Positions 17,644 to 27,496 of a stretch of 64,000 bases of DNA are shown in pieces. Position 1 is the first letter of the stretch. Every line of letters begins with the position of its first letter. The stretch is from Hyphomicrobiaceae bacterium. GTDB lineage: Bacteria; Pseudomonadota; Alphaproteobacteria; Rhizobiales; Hyphomicrobiaceae. The notes under the pieces are model-generated. The model had not been told where the DNA came from, ran no database searches, and was given only the letters and a program-made list of their open reading frames with translations. Made by a program: the position numbers and the translations under genes. The stretch is taken from NCBI GenBank assembly GCA_021775735.1, contig JAJFHG010000064.1, forward strand, positions 29,792 to 93,791, given 5' to 3'.

Positions 17644-19122
17644 ATGGTTGATCCAACGTCGCAGGCTGTGTCCAACACCTCCATTTCAGGCGGTATCATC
17701 TCAGACGATGATATCGTGCACATGCTTGCTCCGTTGACGGCTTTCAAGTCACTGCTGATTGCAGTTTCTGGTGGTGCCGACAGCGTGGCGTTGATGGTGA
17801 TGGTTCAGCGGTGGCTTGAAACTGTTCCACATCCCCCAACTGTTGAAGTGGGCACCATTGATCACGGCTTGCGTGCAGGCGCGGCAGAAGAAGCGCAATG
17901 GGTTGCAGACCAGGCCGGAGCGTTGGGCTTAGCACACACAACAAAATGTTGGAGAGGCGACAAGCCAACTTCAGGGCTTCAGGCTGCAGCGCGGTCAGCA
18001 CGTTATCGCCTGTTGCTTGAGATTATCAGGGAGCGCCGAATGGAGGCTCCAGCAGCGATCGTGACAGCGCACACCCAGGAGGACCAGGCAGAAACTGTCG
18101 TGATGCGTCTGGCGCGTGGCAGTGGCATTGATGGGCTCGGTGCGATGGCTGAAAAGCGTGCTCTAAAAGGTGATGGTTTGCCTGTGATGCTCTCGCGCCC
18201 CCTGCTTGGCGTTTCAAAGTGTCGCTTAATCGGGTTCCTCAAATCAAAGCAGCAGACATGGCTGGAAGATCCCTCTAATACGTCGCTTGATTTTGAGCGC
18301 ATTCGGCTCAGGCAAGCTATGCCGCAACTTGAAGCGCTGGGTGTGAGTGCAGAGGCATTAGCACGGAGTGCCAACCGCGCACGTCGTGCCCGCTCTGCTT
18401 TGGATCACATGACGTCTGAATTTCTGGCCGCTCATGTCACACTCTCGAGCGGTGCGCGCGCAGAACTTGATATAGCGACCTTTCGATTGCAACCTGATGA
18501 AGTTCAGATCCGTATCTTGACCCGGTTGTTATCTGCTTTTGGCGGGGCGTCGCCGAACGCCCGGCTCAGCCAGATTGAAACCTTGCAGGCATGCCTCGCT
18601 GATGCCTCCGGATCGCAATCGGTCACGCTCGGCGGCTGTTTCATTTCAATGCAAATGGGCCGACTTTGGATTCATCGTGAATCGGGCCGGGTTGCGTTGC
18701 CCGTTGTTGATCTGGTGCCAGGAGAACAGCTTGTATGGGATCAGCGTTTTCGGATTTCTGCGGCACCAGACGAGGCAAACAGCGCGCATACGCTGCAGAT
18801 CAGGGCTCTCGATGCTGCGTCATTTGCTGTGATCAGAGGGCATCTTACACCTGAGTACGCCGAGCTCTCCACTGCGGCAGCCCAAACGTTACCTTCATTT
18901 TGGTGTGAGGATCATTTAATTGCCGTTCCAACCCTAAATGTCGGCGAAAAACAGATGTCTCAGATTAATCGCGATAACGTTCAAAAGGATGTGACATCTG
19001 GCGAACCCCCACATGCTGGGGCCAAGGGCTCGGTGAAAGTGCGCCAAAATGGGCATGGGGCTTGCAAAGATCTCGCCCAGGCGGTGTTTATCGGCCTTGC
19101 AGAACACGGTTTTGGGACATAA
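17644..19122 (+). CDS. tilS: tRNA(Ile)-lysidine synthetase TilS
   Basis: Modifies C34 of tRNA-Ile(CAU) to lysidine with ATP, so it reads AUA codons. The PP-loop motif SGGADS is at residues 42-47, followed by TIDHGLRAGAAEEA and TAHTQEDQAETVVMRLARG, all diagnostic of TilS. 492 residues is long for the family because of the C-terminal half. The ATG at 17644 is only 21 bases after the cpoB stop. In alphaproteobacteria tilS normally sits between cpoB and ftsH as it does here. Confidence 0.93.
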   Translation: MVDPTSQAVSNTSISGGIISDDDIVHMLAPLTAFKSLLIAVSGGADSVALMVMVQRWLETVPHPPTVEVGTIDHGLRAGAAEEAQWVADQAGALGLAHTTKCWRGDKPTSGLQAAARSARYRLLLEIIRERRMEAPAAIVTAHTQEDQAETVVMRLARGSGIDGLGAMAEKRALKGDGLPVMLSRPLLGVSKCRLIGFLKSKQQTWLEDPSNTSLDFERIRLRQAMPQLEALGVSAEALARSANRARRARSALDHMTSEFLAAHVTLSSGARAELDIATFRLQPDEVQIRILTRLLSAFGGASPNARLSQIETLQACLADASGSQSVTLGGCFISMQMGRLWIHRESGRVALPVVDLVPGEQLVWDQRFRISAAPDEANSAHTLQIRALDAASFAVIRGHLTPEYAELSTAAAQTLPSFWCEDHLIAVPTLNVGEKQMSQINRDNVQKDVTSGEPPHAGAKGSVKVRQNGHGACKDLAQAVFIGLAEHGFGT

Positions 19123-19332
19123 AGCGAGGGGGCGTGCATGGTCAGACGCGCGTTTCCAGGACCAGCACGTAAGGAATTAGGAGCGATACGGGGTGTGCGG
19201 CTTGGCAAAGGCAGGCGGCGTACCTATCTTAACCAATTAGAGGCACTGTGCGGCTCTGGTCATCTTGACTGAAGACTGCGCCAAATGACGTGGCGCTCGC
19301 TTAAGCCGGGCGCGATCTCAAGGGACAAACTT

Positions 19333-21267
19333 ATGAATTCGAACTTTCAGAAGCTCGCGATTTGGGTTGCCATGTTGGTGCTCCTGGCCGCGCTCTTCAA
19401 TATGTTCAGTGATCGCCCAGATGCGCGCCGTGGCGCTGAGATCAGCTACTCAGAGTTTTTGGCGTCCGTTGATAGTGGCAAAATCACTGAAGTGACGCTG
19501 GCTGGTAACCGCATCAAAGGTAAATTGCGCGACGGTGGTAAACCGTTCTCCACCTATGCCCCTGAAGACCCCGGCCTTGTCGCGCGCCTGGAAAAAAAGG
19601 GCGTAAAGTTTCAAGCCAAACCATCAGATGACGACGTGCCATCATTCCTAGGTGTGTTGGTCAATTGGTTCCCGATGTTGCTGTTGATTGCCGTATGGAT
19701 TTTCTTCATGCGCCAAATGCAGTCTGGTTCTGGTCGCGCGATGGGCTTTGGCAAATCACGGGCTAAACTCTTAACTGAGCGCCAGGGTCGTGTGACGTTT
19801 GAAGATGTTGCTGGTGTTGATGAAGCGAAAGCAGATCTGGAAGAGATCGTTGAATTCTTGCGCGACCCGCAAAAGTTTCAGCGCCTGGGTGGTCGTATTC
19901 CACGCGGTGCTCTGCTTGTTGGTCCGCCGGGGACAGGTAAGACCTTGATCGCGCGTGCGGTTGCTGGTGAAGCCAATGTACCGTTCTTCACCATTTCAGG
20001 TTCTGACTTTGTGGAGATGTTTGTTGGTGTCGGCGCAAGCCGTGTCCGCGACATGTTCGAGCAGGCTAAGAAGAATGCTCCGTGCATCATCTTCATTGAT
20101 GAAATTGGCGCCGTTGGCCGCCACCGTGGTGCTGGTCTTGGCGGCGGAAATGATGAGCGCGAGCAAACGTTGAACCAATTGCTGGTTGAGATGGATGGTT
20201 TTGAAGCCAACGAAGGCATCATCATCATTGCAGCAACCAACCGTCCGGATGTGTTGGATCCTGCTTTGCTGCGTCCCGGTCGTTTTGATCGCCAGATTAC
20301 GGTTCCTAATCCAGACATCGCAGGTCGTGAGAAAATCTTGAATGTGCATATGCGCAATGTGCCGACGGCGCCTAACGTCAATGCCAAGACCATTGCGCGT
20401 GGCACGCCTGGGTTCTCCGGAGCCGACTTGGCCAATCTTGTGAACGAAGCCGCACTTTTAGCTGCGCGTCGCAATAAACGCCTGGTTACCCAGGCCGAAT
20501 TTGAAGACGCGAAGGATAAGGTCATGATGGGTGCGGAACGTCGCTCCATGGTCATGACCGACGAAGAACGTCGCAATACCGCATACCATGAGGCTGGCCA
20601 TGCGATTGTCGGTCTCAATGTGCCGTATGATCCATTGCACAAGGTGACGATTATTCCACGCGGTCGTGCGCTGGGTGTGACGATGAACTTGCCTGAAGAA
20701 GAACGCTATTCACGCACACGCGAATGGTGTGAAGCGCGCATGGCGGTTTTGTTTGGTGGTCGTGAGGCCGAAATTATTCTCGGCGGTCAAAGCAACGTCA
20801 CAAATGGTGCAACTGGCGATATCCAAATGGCCACGGGCTTGGCGCGGGCCATGGTGATGGAGTGGGGTATGTCCGACAAGCTTGGACGCGTGCGCTACAA
20901 CGGTAATGAACAGGAAGTATTCTTAGGTCATTCCGTAACGCAAACCACGAACATCTCAGATGACACTGCGGAACTCATTGATTCAGAAATTCGCGAACTG
21001 ATTACTGCGGGCGAAGCCAAGGCCAAGCAAATCTTGACCGACAAAATTGATGGCCTGCATGCCGTCTCTAAAGCACTTCTGGAACACGAAACCCTGTCGG
21101 GCGACGAAGTGAAAGCGGTGCTACGTGGTGAAAAAATTATGCGCCCAGAAGACGATGATGGCACAAAGGGCCCAACAGCCTCTGCCGTGCCAGCAGCCGG
21201 TGCAGTGAAGCCGCGCGAGGATCCTGATCCTGACACAGGTGGCATGGAGCCTCAGCCACAGGGCTAG
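19333..21267 (+). CDS. ftsH: ATP-dependent zinc metalloprotease FtsH
   Basis: A 644-residue membrane-anchored AAA+ protease that degrades membrane and short-lived cytoplasmic proteins. Two membrane segments (about 7-25 and 103-126) flank a periplasmic domain; then Walker A GPPGTGKT (197-204), Walker B IIFIDE (252-257), the SRH arginines ([11 protein letters not shown]), and the zinc site HEAGH (419-423). One oddity: the residue two after the Walker B Glu, normally Asp in the IDEID block, is Gly259 (codon GGC at 20107-20109). The AAGGGA ahead of 19333 supports this start rather than 19285. Confidence 0.95.
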   Translation: MNSNFQKLAIWVAMLVLLAALFNMFSDRPDARRGAEISYSEFLASVDSGKITEVTLAGNRIKGKLRDGGKPFSTYAPEDPGLVARLEKKGVKFQAKPSDDDVPSFLGVLVNWFPMLLLIAVWIFFMRQMQSGSGRAMGFGKSRAKLLTERQGRVTFEDVAGVDEAKADLEEIVEFLRDPQKFQRLGGRIPRGALLVGPPGTGKTLIARAVAGEANVPFFTISGSDFVEMFVGVGASRVRDMFEQAKKNAPCIIFIDEIGAVGRHRGAGLGGGNDEREQTLNQLLVEMDGFEANEGIIIIAATNRPDVLDPALLRPGRFDRQITVPNPDIAGREKILNVHMRNVPTAPNVNAKTIARGTPGFSGADLANLVNEAALLAARRNKRLVTQAEFEDAKDKVMMGAERRSMVMTDEERRNTAYHEAGHAIVGLNVPYDPLHKVTIIPRGRALGVTMNLPEEERYSRTREWCEARMAVLFGGREAEIILGGQSNVTNGATGDIQMATGLARAMVMEWGMSDKLGRVRYNGNEQEVFLGHSVTQTTNISDDTAELIDSEIRELITAGEAKAKQILTDKIDGLHAVSKALLEHETLSGDEVKAVLRGEKIMRPEDDDGTKGPTASAVPAAGAVKPREDPDPDTGGMEPQPQG

Positions 21268-21305
21268 TTGCGACCCTCTGGGAGCCAGAAAACAGTACAC
21301 ATTGG

Positions 21306-21340
21306 ACCGGTGCAGATTCTCTGTGCCGGTTCTTTGCTTT
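21306..21340 (+). terminator. Candidate terminator after ftsH
   Basis: ACCGGTGCAG (21306-21315) can pair with CTGTGCCGGT (21321-21330) with two G-T wobbles around a 5-base loop, followed by a T-rich run (TCTTTGCTTT). It lies about 40 bases after the ftsH stop. Confidence 0.6.
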
Positions 21341-21401
21341 GGTAGATGTGCCGGCGTTGAAACCACTTACACTTTTGGCAAACATGTTCTAAGAGGCGAG
21401 G

Positions 21402-22499
21402 ATGCAAAATTCGATTTATCTCAGACCTGTTGGTCTCTTCCATCACACCACCGAGCTGCAGATAGCGGACGGCGACGCAGGGTGGCCAGGCCTCAGTCTT
21501 TGTGGCGGGCCGGCAACATTTGCCGCTGTTGAAGTGATTGAGCGCGGTGCGGGTGGCGAAATCTTTCGTCGCATTGTCAGTCTGACGGATCTGTTTGAAC
21601 GCGATTGGGGACGCCATAACCTTAGCGTGTCTGAGATTTTAGACGCGATACGTGCGCCGCGGTCGCCGTTGATGGGTTTGCGTATGGATCGCCCGCGCAT
21701 CATGGGCATTGTCAACGTAACGCCAGATAGTTTTTCTGATGGTGGCAAGTGGTCTGATTCCAAAAGCGCAATTCAGCATGCGCTTGAGCTTGCTGAACAA
21801 GGCGCGGACATTCTTGATATCGGTGGGGAAAGCACCAGGCCTGGTTCAGATGCTGTTGCCGTTGCCGACGAGTTGGAGCGGGTCATACCGGTGATTAAAG
21901 GTCTGCGCGAGAAAACGGACAAACTGATTTCCGTTGATACCCGCAAATCCCAAGTCATGGCGGCGGCGGCTGAAGCTGGTGCTGATATCTTAAATGATGT
22001 CTCGGCGCTGACATTTGATCCCGAAGCGCTTGATGTTGCGGCAGACACTGGCTTGCCTGTCATGTTGATGCATGCCCAGGGCGATCCCAAAACCATGAAC
22101 GACAACCCGCAGTACTCTGATGTGGCATTGGATGTGTACGACTTCCTGGCTGAGCGTATTAAAGCGTGTGCAGATGCAGGCATCGCCAAGGCCAAGCTGA
22201 TTGCAGATCCTGGAATTGGGTTTGGAAAGCACCTGCATCACAATATTTCTGTGATGAATGCATTAAGCCTGTATCACGGTCTTGGCGTGCCGATCTTGCT
22301 TGGTGCATCCCGCAAGAAGTTGATTGGCCAGCTGTGTAATGTCGAGGACCCGGAGGCGCGTGTGCCAGGTTCACTGGCGGCAGCTCTTTCAGGACTTGCA
22401 CAAGGCGTACAAATCACGCGCGTTCATGATGTTGCAGAGACGAAGCAGGCCTTTTCCATCTGGCAGGCGGCAAGCTTGGGTAGTGAAGAGCAGGTGTAG
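21402..22499 (+). CDS. folP: Dihydropteroate synthase
   Basis: Joins p-aminobenzoate to dihydropterin pyrophosphate in folate synthesis; the target of sulfonamides. The TIM-barrel core starts near residue 100 with IMGIVNVTPDSFSDGG and DILDIGGESTRPGSD, followed by ISVDTRKSQVM, DILNDVSAL, LMHAQGDPKTM and GIGFGKHLHHN. At 365 residues it carries a 95-residue N-terminal extension (YLRPVGLFHH...), which is common in alphaproteobacterial DHPS proteins and of unknown role. It is followed by a strong terminator, and then glmM lies beyond a convergent gene. Confidence 0.93.
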   Translation: MQNSIYLRPVGLFHHTTELQIADGDAGWPGLSLCGGPATFAAVEVIERGAGGEIFRRIVSLTDLFERDWGRHNLSVSEILDAIRAPRSPLMGLRMDRPRIMGIVNVTPDSFSDGGKWSDSKSAIQHALELAEQGADILDIGGESTRPGSDAVAVADELERVIPVIKGLREKTDKLISVDTRKSQVMAAAAEAGADILNDVSALTFDPEALDVAADTGLPVMLMHAQGDPKTMNDNPQYSDVALDVYDFLAERIKACADAGIAKAKLIADPGIGFGKHLHHNISVMNALSLYHGLGVPILLGASRKKLIGQLCNVEDPEARVPGSLAAALSGLAQGVQITRVHDVAETKQAFSIWQAASLGSEEQV

Positions 22500-22521
22500 C
22501 CGTTTGGCTTAGGCTAAATTT

Positions 22522-22557
22522 AAGGCCAGGTGTCGAGCACCTGGCCTTTTCTTTTTC
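22522..22557 (+). terminator. Rho-independent terminator of folP
   Basis: A perfect 9-bp stem GGCCAGGTG / CACCTGGCC (22524-22532 and 22538-22546), loop TCGAG, followed by TTTTCTTTTT. It lies between the convergent ends of folP and the Gly/Tyr-repeat gene and probably serves folP. Confidence 0.85.
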
Positions 22558-22574
22558 ATGTTCGTCGGTGCGTT

Positions 22575-23030
22575 TTACCCGCAATCACCGTAGCGCATGC
22601 AGTTGCGCATTTTATCACGCATCTTATCTTTCCAATTGGCTGCATCGGTCGACCCATCATCGCCGCCGTGATGTTGACCAGAGCGCCAGCCAAGATCGTA
22701 GCCTCTCTTATAACCGCGCTTGTAGCCACGCTTGTAGTCAGCCCAGGAGGCGTTTGCTGTCCGGTTGCGACTGTTTCCGTTTAGAAGTTCATCGATGTAG
22801 GACGCGTGATAGGCGTCTTTGTAACCGTCCTGGTAGCCATGCTTCTGGCCTGCTTTTTTACCGTCGCGATAGCCATTGTTATAACTGGCGCTTCCTGCTT
22901 GGGCTGTGTCGCTGATGGAGACACCGGACACAGTGAAAAGCGTGAACGCAGCAAAAACGATGGCGAGCATCTGGGTGAGGGTGCGGCCAACGTGGCGGTT
23001 GCAGTGTGAAGATAGAGTCTTGGCAGTCAT
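22575..23030 (-). CDS. Secreted Gly/Tyr-repeat protein, unknown function
   Basis: A 151-residue protein with a hydrophobic N-terminal signal (about 18-45, ending near DTAQA). The mature part is built of short GY-x-DG / RGYK repeats: NNGYRDGKKAG, KHGYQDGYKD and then three consecutive KRGY units before DLGWRSG. The C-terminus has two Cys (NCMRYGDCG) that could form a disulfide. GGAGAG precedes the ATG at 23030; longer in-frame starts up to 23126 are less likely. I recognise no named family. It interrupts the folP-glmM pair that is usually adjacent and is transcribed against both. Confidence 0.7.
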   Translation of the reverse strand: MTAKTLSSHCNRHVGRTLTQMLAIVFAAFTLFTVSGVSISDTAQAGSASYNNGYRDGKKAGQKHGYQDGYKDAYHASYIDELLNGNSRNRTANASWADYKRGYKRGYKRGYDLGWRSGQHHGGDDGSTDAANWKDKMRDKMRNCMRYGDCG

Positions 23031-23517
23031 GAGTGTCTCTCCGTTTGAACAATAAATTTGCCCCATGGCCGCCACATTTGCGCCATCAGCCCTGAATGGA
23101 GTCTGAGTGCTGCATTCAGGAGGCATTCATCTGCAGCCTGGAGCCTGAAGCGCGTGATTTCGCTGTATTTCTCGCTTTTGGGACGGACCACCGCTGATGC
23201 AACCCCATGGGTTGTGTAGGATCAGTGGATGCATATGCAGCGCAAAGAGCCTGCGATGCTGTTTTTTAGGGATATCGGCGTATGCTGCGTTGGGTCTTAC
23301 AATGCACCCTGGTAGCAAGGTGGTTAAGGACGAGGCAGGCACGTGGCAATGGGCTTTATCTTGCAAGGACAAAACAAAACATAAGTCAGCATATATAACT
23401 ATACGATGACTATCAGGGTTGAGGCAGCGTTTCGGGTGGCAATACAATGCTCCTACAATGCAAGCGCGACAGGCGCTGAAGCCGAAGGGCCGGCTGCAAA
23501 ACAAACAGGGACGAGCA
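23031..23517. other. Intergenic region between the Gly/Tyr-repeat gene and glmM
   Basis: About 490 bases of divergent intergenic DNA. It shows a small hairpin (CTGAATG / CATTCAG, 23092-23119) and otherwise nothing I can support. It must hold promoters for both flanking genes. Confidence 0.4.
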
Positions 23518-24876
23518 ATGACACGGCGCTATTTTGGTACGGATGGAATTAGGGGACGGGCAAACAGCCACCCAATGACGGCAGAAATGGCGTTGAAGAT
23601 TGGTATGGCTGCAGGCCGCGCGTTTCAGGGCAATGTCGGCGGCAAACGTGTTGCGATTGGCAAAGATACCCGTCTGTCCGGTTATATGCTTGAAGCGGCA
23701 TTGATGTCCGGCTTTACGTCAGTGGGCATGGATGTGTTCCTGCTTGGCCCAATGCCAACGCCTGCGGTTGCCATGTTGACCCGTTCACTCCGCGCTGACC
23801 TTGGTGTCATGCTGTCGGCCTCGCACAATGAATTTGGCGACAACGGCATCAAGCTGTTTGACCCCAAGGGCTATAAGCTCTCAGACGAACGAGAGCTTGA
23901 AATTGAAAAGCTGATTGATTCTGATCCGGCTACGATGTTGGTGGCTGCGGATAAAATTGGTCGTGCAACTCGCGTTGAAAGTGCCCGGCAGCGCTATATC
24001 GAATTTGCCAAGCGAACCTTGCCGCGGGATTTAACACTGGCCGGTCTGCGGATCGTGATCGATTGTGCCAATGGTGCAGGATATAAGGTGGCGCCTGCTG
24101 CCCTTTGGGAGCTTGGTGCTGAAGTCATCACCATTGGTGATGAGCCTGATGGGCGCAATATCAATGAAAAGTGTGGTTCGACGCATCCAGAAGCCTTGAT
24201 CGACAAGGTCCAGGAAGTGCGGGCCGATATTGGTATTGCACTTGATGGCGATGCGGATCGCGTGGTGATTGTTGATGAAAAGGGCCAATTGGTCGATGGC
24301 GATCAACTGATGGCCGTTATTGCAGAGAGCTGGCACCAATCAGGCCGGCTGACGGCTGGTGGTGTTGTTGCGACTGTGATGAGCAACCTTGGTTTAGAGC
24401 GTTATCTGAAAGGCCTTGGCCTTGGCCTTGTGCGCACGCCGGTTGGCGATCGCTATGTCGTCGAGCACATGCGCAAGCATGGGTATAACGTGGGCGGCGA
24501 GCAATCAGGTCACATGGTGCTGTCTGATTTTGCGACGACGGGTGATGGCTTGGTGTCGGCACTACAAGTCTTGTCGTGCGTTGTTGCGCAGGACAAACCG
24601 GTCTCAGAAGTCTGCGCACGCTTTGTGGCATTGCCACAACTGTTGCGCAATGTGCGCTACAGCGAAGGTAAGCCTCTTGAAGATCGCCGTGTGCGTCGGG
24701 CCATTGAGGGTGCGAAAGCCAAGCTTGGTGACAGTGGTCGATTGGTCATTCGCCCTTCGGGAACAGAACCTGTCATTCGTGTAATGGCAGAAGGTGACAA
24801 TGCCGATTTGGTTGCTAATGTCGTGGGTGATGTTGTTGCTGCTGTCGAATCTGCGTCTGTGTCTTCGTCTGCTTAG
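23518..24876 (+). CDS. glmM: Phosphoglucosamine mutase
   Basis: Converts glucosamine-6-phosphate to glucosamine-1-phosphate for UDP-GlcNAc, hence peptidoglycan and LPS. The 452-residue product has the start [14 protein letters not shown], the phosphoserine loop [13 protein letters not shown] (Ser102), the metal loop DGDADR, the sugar loop GGEQSGHM and the phosphate loop [24 protein letters not shown] ahead of the ATG supports this start; the frame continues upstream to 23419 without family similarity. Confidence 0.95.
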   Translation: MTRRYFGTDGIRGRANSHPMTAEMALKIGMAAGRAFQGNVGGKRVAIGKDTRLSGYMLEAALMSGFTSVGMDVFLLGPMPTPAVAMLTRSLRADLGVMLSASHNEFGDNGIKLFDPKGYKLSDERELEIEKLIDSDPATMLVAADKIGRATRVESARQRYIEFAKRTLPRDLTLAGLRIVIDCANGAGYKVAPAALWELGAEVITIGDEPDGRNINEKCGSTHPEALIDKVQEVRADIGIALDGDADRVVIVDEKGQLVDGDQLMAVIAESWHQSGRLTAGGVVATVMSNLGLERYLKGLGLGLVRTPVGDRYVVEHMRKHGYNVGGEQSGHMVLSDFATTGDGLVSALQVLSCVVAQDKPVSEVCARFVALPQLLRNVRYSEGKPLEDRRVRRAIEGAKAKLGDSGRLVIRPSGTEPVIRVMAEGDNADLVANVVGDVVAAVESASVSSSA

Positions 24877-25001
24877 GCGCATTCTGCAGTCCCCAAACAG
24901 CTAAAATCTCAATACTTTGTTAAGACTTTCAGCGCTCGGGCGTGCCGTTTTGCCAGTTTGGCATGTCGGCGTACCAAATCTGTTTCATTTCGTGACACGC
25001 A

Positions 25002-25017
25002 TTAAGGCTCCTTTAAG
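25002..25017 (+). promoter_or_regulatory. CtrA-like site or small hairpin upstream of an outer-membrane protein gene
   Basis: TTAA-N7-TTAAG, one base off the CtrA consensus TTAA-N7-TTAAC, about 95 bases before the start of the outer-membrane protein gene. The same bases can form a 6-bp hairpin (AAGGCT / AGCCTT), so the match may have another meaning. Confidence 0.3.
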
Positions 25018-25109
25018 CCTTGTCGCGCATCCTCTTTCATGAAGCCGCAGAATTTCGCGTTGTTGCGTCCCTGCGAACCGGCGGCGGTCAGATCATGAAA
25101 GGGATTACA

Positions 25110-25946
25110 ATGACAACCTCTCGCGTTACTTTTCTGCTTGCCGCAGCGATTGCTATCAGCGCGTTTCCGGCGGCAAGTAACGCTGCCGACCTCGGCGGCT
25201 ATGGCAACTTTGGCAGCATCAAGGACATGCCGATGGCTCCGCCCCCTCGCCATCATAGCTTCTACCTCAAGGGCTACATCGGGATGCACAATCACGATGT
25301 CGACACCATTGACAGCCCACTTTTTGCCAACGGCTTTTTTACAGTCGGGCATACCGACATGAAGTCGGCACCGTTCTTTGGTCTCGGCATCGGTATAGAT
25401 CGTGGCCGCTGGCTGCGTTTTGACATCACCGGCGAATATCGCGGCAAGTGGTTGTTCCTCGGACAGGATAGCTACGATGACGGCACTGGTTGTGCAGGCC
25501 CTGCAAACTGCGGCACCAACGAATATACTGCGGACATCGAAGGCTGGGTTGGTCTTGCCAACGCCTACGTTGACCTTGGCACTTGGCGCGGCATCACGCC
25601 TTACATTGGCGCTGGTGTCGGTTTCGGGCACTACACAGTTGAAGGTCTAAAAGACGTCAACGTGCCGGCAAACAGCGTCTTTTTTGCCGAAGATCATTCG
25701 GAAACAAACTTTGCCTGGGCCGTACATGCTGGCTTCAGCTATGACGTTACGGATCGCGTTACGCTCGACCTCGGCTACCGTTACCTCCACATCGGTGACA
25801 TCAGCAGCGGTACCGTAACGGCGTTCGACGGGTCAAGCTCCTATTCGGAAGTCACAATCGAAGACGTTGCTTCGCACGACCTTATGCTGGGCGTCCGCTT
25901 TAATCTCGACGAGCCAGCGCATGTAATGCCGATTTCTTACAAGTAA
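25110..25946 (+). CDS. Outer-membrane beta-barrel protein (Omp25/opacity-like)
   Basis: A 278-residue exported protein. Signal peptide about 1-24 (RVTFLLAAAIAISAFPAASNA followed by ADLGG). The rest alternates Gly/aromatic strands and turns typical of 8-stranded barrels: FYLKGYIGMHNHDVD, FGLGIGIDRGRWLRFDITGEY, ITPYIGAGVGFGHY, AVHAGFSYDVTDRVTLDLGYRYLHIGD, and a final strand HDLMLGVRFNL. Many Rhizobiales carry such porin-like proteins as major surface antigens. The ATG at 25110 has AAAGGGA just upstream; an in-frame ATG at 25095 would add MKGIT. A second member lies downstream. Confidence 0.85.
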   Translation: MTTSRVTFLLAAAIAISAFPAASNAADLGGYGNFGSIKDMPMAPPPRHHSFYLKGYIGMHNHDVDTIDSPLFANGFFTVGHTDMKSAPFFGLGIGIDRGRWLRFDITGEYRGKWLFLGQDSYDDGTGCAGPANCGTNEYTADIEGWVGLANAYVDLGTWRGITPYIGAGVGFGHYTVEGLKDVNVPANSVFFAEDHSETNFAWAVHAGFSYDVTDRVTLDLGYRYLHIGDISSGTVTAFDGSSSYSEVTIEDVASHDLMLGVRFNLDEPAHVMPISYK

Positions 25947-25993
25947 GCGGCTCAGGCACGTTTAAGCCCCTTGGGCTTTCCACAAAAACCGGA

Positions 25994-26014
25994 TGAGACC
26001 ACAACGTGGTCTCA
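25994..26014 (+). terminator. Hairpin after the first outer-membrane protein gene
   Basis: TGAGACCAC / GTGGTCTCA is a perfect 9-bp stem with a 3-base loop, about 50 bases past the stop. There is no T-tract after it (CCCCC follows), so it is more likely an mRNA 3'-end stabiliser or weak terminator. The rest of 25947-26254 shows no other structure. Confidence 0.45.
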
Positions 26015-26254
26015 CCCCCAGCACCTCGATCCAAAGCATTAAGTCCATGCCCTGTGGGTGCTGAAAACAAAGTTTCGTTCCTGGTTTTCTGTCTGTGTAG
26101 CGTTCGGGCCGTAGCCCGTCCGGGACATGCGTAAGGGTCATCTCCGACCCGGTGGTCAGTTGACCATTGTGGCGCGCGTATTGGGTTTGCAGGTTTTGCG
26201 CCCCAAGCGTTTCAGTCAGGTGATGTGAATGTCACGTCTAAAGGGACGAAAGTA

Positions 26255-27169
26255 ATGAACACGAAATTCCCAACCTTAGCTTTGAGCCTTGGTTTCTTGA
26301 TGTCTGCCGCTGGCGGTGCGCTTGGTGAGGGCACATATGTCTATAGCGATGGCTCGACAAAAGACTATATGGCGGGCGTTGCTGTACCAGCACCAATGCC
26401 GATCCCGATGCAGGAAGCGGAATGGTACTTGCGCCTCGATATAGGCGGCTCATTTGTCGGCAACGTCAGTGTTGGTGTGCTTGGCGGTGGTGTCTTCGCA
26501 CGTGACGCTGATGAAATTCCAACTTCGATTTTTGGCGAAGGTGGTTTTGGTTATCGCTACAACAAGAACTTCCGTGTCGACTTCACGTCAAGCTTCCATG
26601 ATAGCTATGATCTTAGCGATCCAGCGACACAAACCTATCAAGCTTCGGTGACTGTGGCTGATCCCGTTAACGCAGGTGAGACCCTGAGAAACGACTATAA
26701 CGTTGTGCGGACTGACGACATTGAGATGAAACAGAAGTCGACCAATCTCGTCAATTTCTACTATGACATTGCGAATGAAAGTCGGTTTACACCGTATGTC
26801 GGCGCTGGTGTGGGTGTGACCTATGCCAACATCGAACGCATCACGTCAGAGACTGCAACGTGTTTCCAGGGTTTTGACAGTTTTACAGGAGCACCGGCTG
26901 CACTACCGTGTCACCCCGAAGCAGGCGCTAACACTGTTGTGTCGGCCTCAGCGGAAGAAAAACATGAGTGGTTGTTTAGCGGTGCTCTGATGGCGGGCTT
27001 CAGCTATGACGTCAATGAATACGTTGCACTCGATGCAGGTTACCGCGTTCTCTATACGCCGGGAACGATAACGCGGTCCGCACCGACAGTGACAGGTGAA
27101 AGCAAAGTGACTTGGGATGATTTCCTACATCATCAGTTCCGCACAGGTATCCGCTTAAAGATCTTCTAA
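26255..27169 (+). CDS. Outer-membrane beta-barrel protein
   Basis: A 304-residue exported protein related in design to the previous gene. Signal peptide about 1-25 (FPTLALSLGFLMSAAGGALG). The mature part begins with a short Pro/Met-rich segment and continues as barrel strands: WYLRLDIGGSFVGNV, GEGGFGYRYNKNFRVDFTSSF, FTPYVGAGVGVTYANI, LMAGFSYDVNEYVALDAGYRVLY, and a last strand HHQFRTGIRLKIF ending in Phe, the usual outer-membrane insertion signal. Two Cys near residues 206-220 may form a loop disulfide. AAAGGGACG is ahead of the ATG at 26255. A strong terminator follows. Confidence 0.85.
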   Translation: MNTKFPTLALSLGFLMSAAGGALGEGTYVYSDGSTKDYMAGVAVPAPMPIPMQEAEWYLRLDIGGSFVGNVSVGVLGGGVFARDADEIPTSIFGEGGFGYRYNKNFRVDFTSSFHDSYDLSDPATQTYQASVTVADPVNAGETLRNDYNVVRTDDIEMKQKSTNLVNFYYDIANESRFTPYVGAGVGVTYANIERITSETATCFQGFDSFTGAPAALPCHPEAGANTVVSASAEEKHEWLFSGALMAGFSYDVNEYVALDAGYRVLYTPGTITRSAPTVTGESKVTWDDFLHHQFRTGIRLKIF

Positions 27170-27203
27170 GGTTTGCACCACATCTTCGCGGACGTGAAAT
27201 AAC

Positions 27204-27244
27204 AAAAAAAGAGGCGGGCTCATTATGGTCCGCCTCTTTTTTAT
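27204..27244 (+). terminator. Rho-independent terminator after the second outer-membrane protein gene
   Basis: GAGGCGG / CCGCCTC stem (27211-27217 and 27230-27236) flanked by an A-run upstream and a T-run downstream (TTTTTTTATT), giving up to 14 pairs. The A/T symmetry could make it work in both directions. Confidence 0.85.
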
Positions 27245-27496
27245 TTGGCCAGCCGCGCACTGTTGGCATTCTAGCGTTGGAGGGAGCATTGTGGCGTGAA
27301 GACGTGCATGGCCCGCAATCCACGTTGTGTTCGACTTAAGTCATAATGCGCCCAGATCTGCGGCGTTTGGGCTGCACTAAAGGCTGATCCGACTGTTCTG
27401 CGATCCTCATTGACAGCGGATAGTTCGCGACCTAGACCGACAAAAAGAACAGTACGAAGTCTGTGTCTAAATCTCCTTAGATCGGAACCCTTATTC
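27245..27496 (+). promoter_or_regulatory. Leader region of serC-serA
   Basis: About 250 bases between the terminator and the serC start with no credible gene. It should contain the serC promoter and leader. A conserved RNA motif (the serC motif) is known in front of serC in alphaproteobacteria; segments near 27410-27490 could form hairpins around the start, but I could not match the motif by eye. Confidence 0.3.

Noticed and set aside
19878..20642. A 254-residue minus-strand frame opposite ftsH
   Set aside because: It lies wholly inside the conserved FtsH AAA+ domain and has no protein-like features.
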